Shown: positions 47,010-54,928 of the stretch, one piece after another
How the letters are laid out: each line of letters begins with the position of its first letter
Position numbering within the stretch: the stretch's first letter is position 1
From: Psychromonas sp. CNPT3
GTDB taxonomy: Bacteria > Pseudomonadota > Gammaproteobacteria > Enterobacterales > Psychromonadaceae
DNA length: 64,000 nucleotides
NCBI RefSeq assembly: GCF_000153405.2
Contig: NC_020802.1
Location: 143,883-207,882, forward strand
Direction: 5' to 3'
Made by a program: the position numbers and the translations under genes
Notes under the pieces: model-generated
Databases searched by the model: none
The model's input: the letters and a program-made list of their open reading frames with translations, nothing else
What the model was told of the DNA's origin: nothing

Positions 47010-47414
47010 TTAATCAAATATCGCAGTGTTACGTTGAATTTTAGCTTGTATCAACTCTCTGCGTTGTTTTTTGTTGGGTTTTTTGTCAGGGTGTGGTGCA
47101 TTTTGTAAACTTAATCGTCGTAATTCATTATAGGCATCACGCTTTTTAATACTTTCAGCGGTTTCTGTGTATAACAATGCCGCAATAGGTGCGCCTCTGC
47201 GTTGCTCCGATAGTTGTTCAATTTTCACCTGTTTAATGACATCTCCCTGACGGATGTTAAGGGTTGCGCCTAGTTCAATTGTTTTACTGGCCTTAGCGCG
47301 CTGACCATTATAATGGACTTTACCACCATTGATCATATCGCGGGCAATACTTCGTGTTTTATAGAAACGCGCTGCCCATAACCATTTATCTAAACGGATT
47401 TTTTTATCTGACAT
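47010..47414 (-). CDS. hslR: Hsp15 heat-shock protein, ribosome-associated S4 domain
   Basis: 134 residues with an N-terminal S4 RNA-binding domain (IRLDKWLWAARFYKTRSIARDMINGG) and a basic, lysine-rich tail (PHPDKKPNKKQRREL). Hsp15 binds 50S subunits with stalled nascent chains. First of hslR-hslO. Confidence 0.92.
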   Translation of the reverse strand: MSDKKIRLDKWLWAARFYKTRSIARDMINGGKVHYNGQRAKASKTIELGATLNIRQGDVIKQVKIEQLSEQRRGAPIAALLYTETAESIKKRDAYNELRRLSLQNAPHPDKKPNKKQRRELIQAKIQRNTAIFD

Positions 47415-47474
47415 AGTGACCTCTCTTGCAATGATTTAGTATAGCAAAGAGTGCCGGGGATTAAAATTGAAGAG

Positions 47475-47563
47475 AAGGGGCGTAAGCGCCCCTTTTATCA
47501 TTCTGTTAGTTCAATATTCGCCTTCGATGCGCGCATGGATAGCAGTGCAAGGCGCCTTGAACT
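47475..47563 (-). terminator. Tandem hairpins after dsbD
   Basis: A composite stem AGTTCAA + CGCCTT with AAGGCG + TTGAACT (47508-47563) is followed by a compact GC stem AAGGGGCG/CGCCCCTT with a TAAG-type loop (47475-47494). They sit in the 156-bp gap after dsbD and before hslR. Confidence 0.6.
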
Positions 47564-47570
47564 TATCGGA

Positions 47571-49361
47571 TCAAGCTAACGTTTTGATTCGCTGTAACGC
47601 ATCTAATAATTGTGTTTTATCTATTTCACCTAATAAGCGTAAATGACGTAACTCTTTGCCGTCTTTATCTAAAAACAAAATGGCGGGAGGTCCGAAAATT
47701 TGCTTATTATCAAGCCATTTACTTTGCGCATCTGTTGGTTTGCTAATATCAAATTGCAGGGCGTTAAAAGCAGTAAAGGCGGCGCGGACGTCGAGATCTT
47801 GAAAGACTGTTTTATCCATTACTTTACATGATGCGCACCAATCAGCAGAAATATCGAGGATCGTGATTTGTTTGTTGAGTTGTGCTTTTTTTATATTTTC
47901 TTGAATTTCAATCAAGGTACTCACTTTAGTAAAAAGGGGCTTGTTAGGTGTTGTAACGAAACTTGGCATGTCGTCTTTGTGGTATATGTTTTGTAACGGA
48001 TCTAAAGGATCATGTGCGCCTGTCATTGCCCCACAAAACAGTGCTATCCCATATAAGAGAAGCACAAACGCACCTGCTTTACGTAAGCGTTGACGAGCAT
48101 TTATGGCGTTTTCTAATGCGCCATAGTGTATTGCAAGCGTGAGAGTAAGTGCCGCCCATAAAGATAAGATCACGACGTCGCTACTAAAACGACTGACTAA
48201 TACAATGCCAACCGCCAGTAACATTACGCCAAAGAGTTGTTTGACCGCAACCATCCAAGGACCATTTTTAGGTAAGAATTTCCCACCCGTGGTGCCGATG
48301 ATCAAAAGCGGTATGCCCATCCCCAGTGCCATTGTAAATAAGGCCAACCCACCAAACATCCAATCTTGGGTACTTGATACATACAGTAAAGCGCCCGCTA
48401 AAGGTGCTGAAACACAAGGAGAGACCACTAAGGCCGCCAGTGCGCCCATGATAAAGATGCTGATAGTAGTGCCACCCTTTATTTTTTGGGAGCGACTATT
48501 TAAGTAAGTTTGCAGGCGAGCGGGGAGTTGTAACTCATAAACACCAAACATGGCTAAGGCAAGGCCGACAAAGATAAGGGCAAACAGGCAAAGCACCCAC
48601 GTTTGTTGCATTGCTGCTTGTAAATTCATGCTTTGACCCAATGTCGCCGTGAGGATGCCCGCGCACGCATAGCTTGTTGCCATACCTAAAACATAAGCTA
48701 AGGCGATTTTAAAACCGCGCCAGCCACTCATTTTACCTTTTTGGCCACCTAAAATAGAGGCTAAAATAGGGATCATAGGCAGAACGCAGGGTGTCAATGC
48801 AAGCCCTAAACCTAGCACAAAGAAGAGTAATAAAGCCTGCCAAATATTACTTTCTTCTAATAAAAGAGATAAACCGGTAGCATCATTTTTTAAGGGTGAA
48901 GAGAGGATGTTTTGCGGGCTATCTGCATTTAAAATGGCGATATTAGCGCGAGAGGTGATAGTTTGAACATCAATGTTTCGGCTTTGTGGTAAGTAGCATA
49001 AACCCGCGTCAGAGCAACCTTGGTAACGTAATTTAACCTGTCCTTGACCTGTAAAAGCAATGCGAATAGAAAAAGGTTTTGCGTAGATATTAACCTTACC
49101 ATAGGTCAAATCTTCTTTTGGAGTCGCCGGCTCTGAATAAATGTGTTCACCGAGCATTAAGGTGTCGGATGTGCTTTGTATTGAAAGTCTTTTTTTATAT
49201 AAATAATAACCGGAAGCGGTATCAAATTTAATATGTAATTCATTATTTTCAATGCTGCTGTGCATTGCAAAAGCTTGCTCAACGGATAAAAAAGAGGACT
49301 CTGCTTGTACGTAACTAATGGCGCTGTATAGACAAATAAATAGGCGGATAAAAAATTTCAT
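47571..49361 (-). CDS. dsbD: Thiol:disulfide interchange protein DsbD
   Basis: 596 residues with a signal peptide, an N-terminal periplasmic domain with cysteines in CSDAGLCYLP, an eight-helix membrane domain with inner cysteines (LTPCVLPMIPILAS and VVSPCVSAPLAGALL) and a C-terminal thioredoxin domain with DWCASCKVM. It delivers electrons from thioredoxin to periplasmic thiol proteins. Its ATG overlaps the ApbE gene by 4 bp, so it belongs to the TlpA-DUF4266-DUF3570-ApbE operon. Confidence 0.93.
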   Translation of the reverse strand: MKFFIRLFICLYSAISYVQAESSFLSVEQAFAMHSSIENNELHIKFDTASGYYLYKKRLSIQSTSDTLMLGEHIYSEPATPKEDLTYGKVNIYAKPFSIRIAFTGQGQVKLRYQGCSDAGLCYLPQSRNIDVQTITSRANIAILNADSPQNILSSPLKNDATGLSLLLEESNIWQALLLFFVLGLGLALTPCVLPMIPILASILGGQKGKMSGWRGFKIALAYVLGMATSYACAGILTATLGQSMNLQAAMQQTWVLCLFALIFVGLALAMFGVYELQLPARLQTYLNSRSQKIKGGTTISIFIMGALAALVVSPCVSAPLAGALLYVSSTQDWMFGGLALFTMALGMGIPLLIIGTTGGKFLPKNGPWMVAVKQLFGVMLLAVGIVLVSRFSSDVVILSLWAALTLTLAIHYGALENAINARQRLRKAGAFVLLLYGIALFCGAMTGAHDPLDPLQNIYHKDDMPSFVTTPNKPLFTKVSTLIEIQENIKKAQLNKQITILDISADWCASCKVMDKTVFQDLDVRAAFTAFNALQFDISKPTDAQSKWLDNKQIFGPPAILFLDKDGKELRHLRLLGEIDKTQLLDALQRIKTLA

Positions 49362-50239
49362 AAACTAATAAACTCAGTATTTTGATGTAGATTTAAAGAG
49401 GGATCGATTAAAACAAAGGCTGCATTATCGGGTAATGTTATATCGGGTTTGATGGTAAGAGCGGTGCTATAAATACCGGCTTCTAAGGCGCTATTGGCGA
49501 CCACAGAGGCTGAAATTACTTGTTTGTGAGTGCCCTTACTAGACAATATATGCGAGGTCTGCTCATCGTTAAATTGATAATGACGTTGATAATGCGCCGA
49601 GGTGGTTAATGCTTGGTTTTTGAGTGGCAATGCAAAACGTGTTTTTTGAGGGTTGCTCGGGTCAATAACCGCTACAATAAAATCTTTGCCATTGTCTTTG
49701 CATCCTAAGGTCGCAATATCACCTCCAAAATTAATTAATGCACCGCTAGCGCCAGCTTGCTTTGCAATTTTAATCGCCTCATCAATGGCGTATTCTTTGA
49801 TCACGCCCCCTAAGTCAAATTTGGTTTGAGGGAATTTAAAGGTTAAGGTGAGTTGATTAATCTCCCAGCATGATAGGCCCATAAAAGGTGCTGCTAGCAA
49901 GTAGAGTTCACTGCGTGTTAAGTGTTTGTTTTTTAAATTAAAATCTTTTAAGGTGCCAATGCAAATATCAAAAACCTGATCCGTCAGTTGTGATAAGTGG
50001 CGAACACGCGTTAATATTTTAGCGCATTCGCTATCCACTTTTAGACTGCTTCCATTACGCTGGTTGAGCATTTTATTTAACCATGAAGATGGCTGATGAA
50101 AGTTATATTTTTTTTCTAAGCGCAGAGTATTTACTTGAATATCATGGGCAATCTTTTGTGCCTTGGGAGCATATAAAATTATCTCGCAAGGCACGCTCAT
50201 CGCATTAAAATGATATTTGTACTGCGTATTAAAACTCAT
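49358..50239 (-). CDS. ApbE-like FAD:protein FMN transferase, divergent, no signal peptide
   Basis: 293 residues from the ATG at 50239 (a longer frame begins at 50278). The ApbE fold is recognisable: FDLGGVIKEYAIDEAI (canonical DLGGxxKGYAVD), GALINFGGDIATLG and a C-terminal ALEAGIYSTAL. Several usually conserved positions differ: TSAHY for TSGDY and SHILSS for HIIDP. No N-terminal signal or lipobox is visible, whereas most periplasmic ApbE proteins have one. Known ApbE proteins attach FMN to Ser/Thr in a Dxx(S/T)GAT motif. It overlaps the DUF3570 gene by 11 bp and dsbD by 4 bp. Confidence 0.75.
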   Translation of the reverse strand: MSFNTQYKYHFNAMSVPCEIILYAPKAQKIAHDIQVNTLRLEKKYNFHQPSSWLNKMLNQRNGSSLKVDSECAKILTRVRHLSQLTDQVFDICIGTLKDFNLKNKHLTRSELYLLAAPFMGLSCWEINQLTLTFKFPQTKFDLGGVIKEYAIDEAIKIAKQAGASGALINFGGDIATLGCKDNGKDFIVAVIDPSNPQKTRFALPLKNQALTTSAHYQRHYQFNDEQTSHILSSKGTHKQVISASVVANSALEAGIYSTALTIKPDITLPDNAAFVLIDPSLNLHQNTEFISL

Positions 50240-51494
50240 AAGTAGCGCCCAGGATCCACCATTGGTTCGCATAACCATTGCTTTGTTCGTAGTAGGCGCT
50301 TAAAGCATTTATTCGCCATTTTTTTGCCACTTTTAGGCTAATGCCTAGCTCATAACCATTAGCGCTAAAATCACCTAAACGGAAATCAGAAGATGCATAT
50401 CCAGACTCACTAAAGGCATTATTTGAGGCATTTACATCGCGGTAAAAGTTAGCACCTTGCTGGTTGTACCAAGTATAACCAGGAATAATGCTCAGCCATG
50501 AGGTGATATTAATATTTACTTTGGCGCCCATTTGATGAGCGACAATGCCCCAGTCATCCATAAAAAATTTATAACTCGGTTGCACAGACAGGTAATTATT
50601 TAAGTAGTAAAAACCTCGTACTGAAAATCCACCGAATAAACGTGCATCTGGGCGTGTATCTTGACCTAAAAATATTTCATCATTCTCAATGATGGCATTA
50701 TTATTAATATCTACTTCGCGCAATACTGTCAGATAATGATTACTTAAATAGCCACCTTTATAGCCACCGTATAAAGTGGCGGTCGCATAGAAATGAGGCG
50801 TAAAAACCTGTGACAATCCAACTTCTGCTTCACCTTTAAAAACGCTTTCCCATTGTTGAATATTTTTAAACTCAGAATATTTTTGGAAGGCAAGGGTATT
50901 ATCAAAAAGTAAGGAGCCTGCAAACGTGTAAGAGCGATTTTTACTACTATCGGCATAAATTAAAGCTTGCGCATTAATGCCTTTGCTTTGGTAATCGTCT
51001 TCTTGTGAGTAATTAATACCAAGTGACCATTCATTACGTAGCGTATCGCGATAAGTTAAATTTAAACTACCAGAATAACGAGTATCTTCGAGTTCATAGC
51101 GTTGAATGGCATAACCACTACGATAGGGATCATAACCCGCCCGGATCACCGCATCGGTTTTGGCTTGTGCTTTTCTTGTTTGTAGGGCGCGATCTATGCG
51201 CTCTACATTACTCGATACCGGCGTCGTCGGCCCCCAAGAAGGAGATGCCCCAGAGACGCTGTCATAGCCTAGCTCTGCATTTAATGTCCAATTGAGCCCG
51301 AAGTTTTTTTCTATCGAAAGAATATTATCTGCGGCATTTATTTTGTCGTCGTATTCTTCAAAATTCATGTAATGTAAAGAAATATGATCAGCGCCAGATG
51401 CGCTAGGCACAACAGCGATAGCGCTGATAACAACACTACCTAGCAGAGTTAAGGTTAATTTTTTACTCATTTTACTCGTTACGTCCTTGTTCAT
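50229..51494 (-). CDS. DUF3570 family protein, predicted outer-membrane barrel
   Basis: 421 residues, signal peptide (LTLTLLGSVVISAIAVVPSASG, cleavage near residue 35), then alternating aromatic beta-strands and a C-terminal WILGATYEF with terminal Phe, as in outer membrane beta-barrels. The DUF3570 assignment is by overall pattern and neighbourhood. Residues 78-84, DSVSGAS, closely resemble the ApbE flavinylation motif Dxx(S/T)GAT. Start is the first ATG (51494); MSKKLTLTL at 51470 is the alternative. Located between DUF4266 and ApbE genes. Confidence 0.75.
   Translation of the reverse strand: MNKDVTSKMSKKLTLTLLGSVVISAIAVVPSASGADHISLHYMNFEEYDDKINAADNILSIEKNFGLNWTLNAELGYDSVSGASPSWGPTTPVSSNVERIDRALQTRKAQAKTDAVIRAGYDPYRSGYAIQRYELEDTRYSGSLNLTYRDTLRNEWSLGINYSQEDDYQSKGINAQALIYADSSKNRSYTFAGSLLFDNTLAFQKYSEFKNIQQWESVFKGEAEVGLSQVFTPHFYATATLYGGYKGGYLSNHYLTVLREVDINNNAIIENDEIFLGQDTRPDARLFGGFSVRGFYYLNNYLSVQPSYKFFMDDWGIVAHQMGAKVNINITSWLSIIPGYTWYNQQGANFYRDVNASNNAFSESGYASSDFRLGDFSANGYELGISLKVAKKWRINALSAYYEQSNGYANQWWILGATYEF
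51243..51263 (-). other. Possible flavinylation motif DSVSGAS in the DUF3570 protein
   Basis: Codons 78-84 read D-S-V-S-G-A-S, then P. NqrB-type targets of ApbE read D-x-x-S-G-A-T-P. The acceptor Thr is replaced by Ser84. The gene next door encodes an ApbE homologue. Confidence 0.5.
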
Positions 51495-51554
51495 TAATTA
51501 TTTGTTAACCTGTATTTTTAATAAGTGCATGGTTAGGTGACGGTGTTTATGAGG

Positions 51555-52154
51555 TTAATTGCAACCACAGCCACCACCTGAAACGCCATTGCCACCTAAA
51601 GAGCTTTGCTTGTAAGAAAAAACTTTATTAGAAAATATTCCAAATTCAGGGGCCAGGCCACCAGGTTTCATCTCTTTTTTGGCCAGTACCCCTTTTTCCC
51701 AAGCCTGTACTTTTTTAATGCCGAGCCAGCGCTCAATAAAGGCCAATTTTGAGGGTTTTTCTGCTTGTATTTCTTTATTTTTAATATGAGGCTCTACGAA
51801 ATTAAATACAATCGGCTTAGCAGATGTGTTTTGACTCTTTGTGATTGCCCGCGCAGAGGTGGCAAAAGAGGTACTTTCAGACTGCTGGTAATAGATACGT
51901 TTCGTAGTGGCAACGGATCCCTGCAATTCGTGTGTCTGAGGCACTAATAGCCTTTTTGTCGAGATCTGATAACGAGGATCTGTTTTTTGGATCTTTTTAG
52001 GTTTGATTCTTATCTGCGGAGCGGTGCCTTGCACAATGCTTAGCGTGTCATTATTCAGATTGCTAAGATCTATTGAGAATTGTGCATTGGCAAAAGGAGG
52101 TAATAATAACGTGAGTACCAAGGGCAATGCTTTTATAAGCGCATGCATGTTCAT
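51555..52154 (-). CDS. DUF4266-type exported protein with C-terminal GGGCGCN
   Basis: 199 residues: signal peptide (ALIKALPLVLTLLLPPFANA), a poorly conserved basic middle, and a C-terminal part (WEKGVLAKKEMKP...NKVFSYKQSSLGGNG) ending GGGCGCN. This ending is the signature I associate with DUF4266 proteins, usually only about 70-80 residues, so the protein here has a long N-terminal extension. The terminal CxC could bind metal or be a redox dithiol, which would fit the neighbouring TlpA and DsbD. Function unknown. Starts within the TlpA stop (ATGA). Confidence 0.65.
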   Translation of the reverse strand: MNMHALIKALPLVLTLLLPPFANAQFSIDLSNLNNDTLSIVQGTAPQIRIKPKKIQKTDPRYQISTKRLLVPQTHELQGSVATTKRIYYQQSESTSFATSARAITKSQNTSAKPIVFNFVEPHIKNKEIQAEKPSKLAFIERWLGIKKVQAWEKGVLAKKEMKPGGLAPEFGIFSNKVFSYKQSSLGGNGVSGGGCGCN

Positions 52155-52615
52155 TTATTTTGGCCTAATGTTTTGAGATCGTTTAAGATCACGTCGCGGA
52201 TATTATCGATGGCACCATAGCGTATTTTTAATATTTTACCTTGATAAATATAATAAATCGCAGGCATGCCAATAGGTTGAAAGTCGTTTACTAATATTTG
52301 CTTAGTATCATTGATCACCGCAAAGGTGAGGCCCAAACTTTTTTGAAAGGCGATGCCTACCGCTAAGTCATCATCGATATCGATACCAACAAAGTGAACA
52401 CCCCGATTTTTTAATTGCTCTGCTAGCGTATTAACCTCTGGTAGTTCAGCCCGACATGAAACGCACCACTGCGCAAAAAAATCAACAATAGCCACCTGTT
52501 GGTCATCTAAATGCAACTGTTTTTGTGTTGCAGGGGGTAATGTGTCGCCAACCTGATAGGCAAACACGGGGCTTGATAAAAAAGCGAAAAGAATAAAAAT
52601 GGATCTGAAAAACAT
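52151..52615 (-). CDS. TlpA/ResA-type periplasmic thioredoxin
   Basis: 154 residues from the ATG at 52615, which has AGAGGT 5 nt upstream; the frame opens earlier at 52663 but without a site. A signal peptide (FRSIFILFAFLSSPVFA) precedes a thioredoxin fold with WCVSC at about residues 49-53 and a cis-proline GMPAIYY. The membrane or periplasm-located TlpA/ResA class reduces disulfides in apocytochromes or other exported proteins. Leads the five-gene redox operon; its start is 57 bp after tadG. Confidence 0.85.
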   Translation of the reverse strand: MFFRSIFILFAFLSSPVFAYQVGDTLPPATQKQLHLDDQQVAIVDFFAQWCVSCRAELPEVNTLAEQLKNRGVHFVGIDIDDDLAVGIAFQKSLGLTFAVINDTKQILVNDFQPIGMPAIYYIYQGKILKIRYGAIDNIRDVILNDLKTLGQNK

Positions 52616-52672
52616 ATATACCTCTGTATATTTTAACGGCAATGAAAATACAATATTAAGCATCGAATATTG

Positions 52673-53887
52673 TTAACGATTATTTTTTAAAGATAAGTGC
52701 GCGCTGGTATCGAGCAACAAGGCCTCTGCAAAGAATTTTTCTAAATCAGATCCATTTTTTGCGTCATAAACAACGCCTTTACCATTACTACCAATGCATT
52801 TTTTAAATTGATCTAGGCGACGTGGACTAAGGCCAAAACCAATAAAGCTGATATCAATATTAAAATCATCTTGAATGCGTTGGCACATGCCACTGCGCAC
52901 TAACTTGTCAAACTGATCACGAGAATCGTCTTCTCCATCGGTAAATAAAATCAAACGTTGGCTTAGTAAAGAGGAAGTCTCTGGTTGTAAATTCCATGCT
53001 TTTTGCCAATTTGGCAACAAGGTGCGTACTCCCCAAATAAAGCCTTGATAAGAAGCGGTAGAGCCTAAAATACTGAGGGAGTCGACATGTTTACGTACTT
53101 TGGATAAATTATTTGTTAAAGGTAAAAGGAGGGAGTACACATTACAGTCATTGATCAAGGACAATGGCTCTTTAGCTCTTATATTGAGCTTACTTGGATG
53201 AGTATCAATATCGGCAACGGTTTGAGCAGTATTAAGGACATTACCCGGATAACTCATGGCATCAACACATAACGCTTTACCTTTTGATTTTGCAAGCCAA
53301 GGGGCGTTGCTAATACTCACGCCCGAAGAAAAAGGCACAATCGAAAAACGTATTTGGGTATTGTTTTTTGTATTTTGTTGTTCAATATTTTGTATCGCTT
53401 GATTAATAATACGTTTGAGCAACCCTATTCGACCCGACATTGAGCCAGAGATATCCAGCACTAAAGATAAATCCATGGGCTTTATCTCCGAGTGTACGGT
53501 CAAGGTGCTAGTGGACTGTATTTGAACGGAGGCATGCACTTTGTTTTGGCTACTTGCTGGCAGTAGATCTTTGAGTAACGGGGTAAATGCGTAACCAATC
53601 TGAATTTTGCACTGTTTTTGGCCACTTAAAAAAGTGCTTTGTGCATTTACATGAGAAATAAAGTTGGGTTTATAGTACTGCGCAAAACCTTGTGTTAACG
53701 ATACATTTGCGCGCTGTGAATATGCACAGGCAATAGAGGATACATCCGAGGCCTGGCTTGCTCTGGTTACCGACAGTAGATACATTGCGGTGAGTATACT
53801 AAGCGCAAGCATGGCGAGCATGGCCGGTAATAAGAAAATAAAGACAATAGAAATACTGCCTTGCTGCGCTTTGATTGTTAAGTTCAC
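52673..53887 (-). CDS. tadG: TadG, von Willebrand A-domain protein of the Tad pilus
   Basis: 404 residues: one N-terminal membrane helix after QQGSISIVFIFLLPAML, then a vWA domain with the MIDAS motif DLSLVLDISGSMSG at about residues 140-153 and a late ILFTDGEDDS. In Tad systems TadG is a membrane-associated factor that may act in surface anchoring or assembly. Overlaps tadF by 4 bp. Confidence 0.85.
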   Translation of the reverse strand: MNLTIKAQQGSISIVFIFLLPAMLAMLALSILTAMYLLSVTRASQASDVSSIACAYSQRANVSLTQGFAQYYKPNFISHVNAQSTFLSGQKQCKIQIGYAFTPLLKDLLPASSQNKVHASVQIQSTSTLTVHSEIKPMDLSLVLDISGSMSGRIGLLKRIINQAIQNIEQQNTKNNTQIRFSIVPFSSGVSISNAPWLAKSKGKALCVDAMSYPGNVLNTAQTVADIDTHPSKLNIRAKEPLSLINDCNVYSLLLPLTNNLSKVRKHVDSLSILGSTASYQGFIWGVRTLLPNWQKAWNLQPETSSLLSQRLILFTDGEDDSRDQFDKLVRSGMCQRIQDDFNIDISFIGFGLSPRRLDQFKKCIGSNGKGVVYDAKNGSDLEKFFAEALLLDTSAHLSLKNNR

Positions 53888-54474
53888 AGCGCTCTCCCGA
53901 TCAAAAGTGAGGCACTTTTATAGAAATTATCATTAAATTTAGCAAGGCCTACTTCGCCCCAAGGCAGGTCCAAGGTGGTCATGTTGCTTAAGCAAACTGT
54001 CACCTGAAAAAGATCTGCATATTTCTGACTATTAACCTCTTTGGTATTACCTAAGGGGCTTAACGCTTTAAGCTCTGCTAAACGCGTATTGGGTTGGCAG
54101 GACGGGCCACTTTGCAACACGCGCACTTTGGTTGCGCCATTTGTTTGTAAGCGTTTTAACTGCGCCAATTGTAAACCCACTATTATTTGATCATTACCTT
54201 GTGTTACAAATTGGTTTTCGGCAATACGTAATAGGTCGTCGCTCATAGCTTGCTGGATCCAGTCGTTTTTACCGACTAAGTCGAGGTTAAAGGGTTCATT
54301 CACGACAATGTTTGTTAATGCATAGGACAACCTGTCTAATTTTGCCTTGAGGCTCAGGGCGACGTTGATTTTAACGCAAAATAAAATCAATACGATAATG
54401 ATCAGGCTTATTATCGGTAGGGCAATAATACTGCTGCCACGCTGCTGATGAGATAAATTAAATAAAGTTTTCAT
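53884..54474 (-). CDS. tadF: TadF-like pseudopilin
   Basis: 196 residues with a type IVb pilin-like N-terminus: QQRGSSIIALPIISLIIIVLILF, in which the usual Glu at +5 of the mature pseudopilin is not present, so it is divergent. Minor pilin-like subunit of the Tad pilus. Overlaps tadE by 17 bp and tadG by 4 bp. Confidence 0.78.
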   Translation of the reverse strand: MKTLFNLSHQQRGSSIIALPIISLIIIVLILFCVKINVALSLKAKLDRLSYALTNIVVNEPFNLDLVGKNDWIQQAMSDDLLRIAENQFVTQGNDQIIVGLQLAQLKRLQTNGATKVRVLQSGPSCQPNTRLAELKALSPLGNTKEVNSQKYADLFQVTVCLSNMTTLDLPWGEVGLAKFNDNFYKSASLLIGRAL

Positions 54475-54928
54475 GGGTTATCAAAATACTACGTTTAAAA
54501 GAGCTTAACTTTGAAAAAGAGAAGCCGGAAAAGGACAGTAATAAAGGCGTATAGGAATAGCTCAAAATATATTTAGCGTAGATTTGGCCATGGTGTACGC
54601 TGTCACTTTGTTGCTTCACTAGTGCTTTAAAATCAGTAAAATATTGGGCGTTGATCGTGATGTTTTTGGCGTTAATTAAAGGCCATTTTTTAGCGTCTAT
54701 CAGTTGCTTTAACTGCGCAGAAACATCACTATTAACGGGCGTCACGATCACTTGGCGAGTGGCATTACTCAATGCGACATCTAACACGCTACTGGTGATC
54801 ATATAGCGGCAAATTTCAAGCATGAGTAAACACATCACAAACAGTGGGATAAAAGTAAAAACAAACTCTAATGTCGCAGCGCCCGATTGCTGCGATCGAA
54901 GTTTTTTAGGGCGTTGTAATAGGCGCAA
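54458..54928 (-). CDS. tadE: TadE-like pseudopilin
   Basis: 156 residues starting with basic residues then QQSGAATLEFVFTFIPLFVMCLLML, where a Gly, then a short spacer and Glu, fits the pseudopilin processing site. Minor pilin needed for Flp pilus assembly in Aggregatibacter. Overlaps tadD by 23 bp, which suggests strong coupling; a start slightly downstream is also possible. Confidence 0.83.
   Translation of the reverse strand: MRLLQRPKKLRSQQSGAATLEFVFTFIPLFVMCLLMLEICRYMITSSVLDVALSNATRQVIVTPVNSDVSAQLKQLIDAKKWPLINAKNITINAQYFTDFKALVKQQSDSVHHGQIYAKYILSYSYTPLLLSFSGFSFSKLSSFKRSILITHENFI

Noticed and set aside
51023-51295. 90-codon plus-strand frame inside the DUF3570 gene
   Set aside because: Antisense shadow of a well-supported coding region with no ribosome site or motif.
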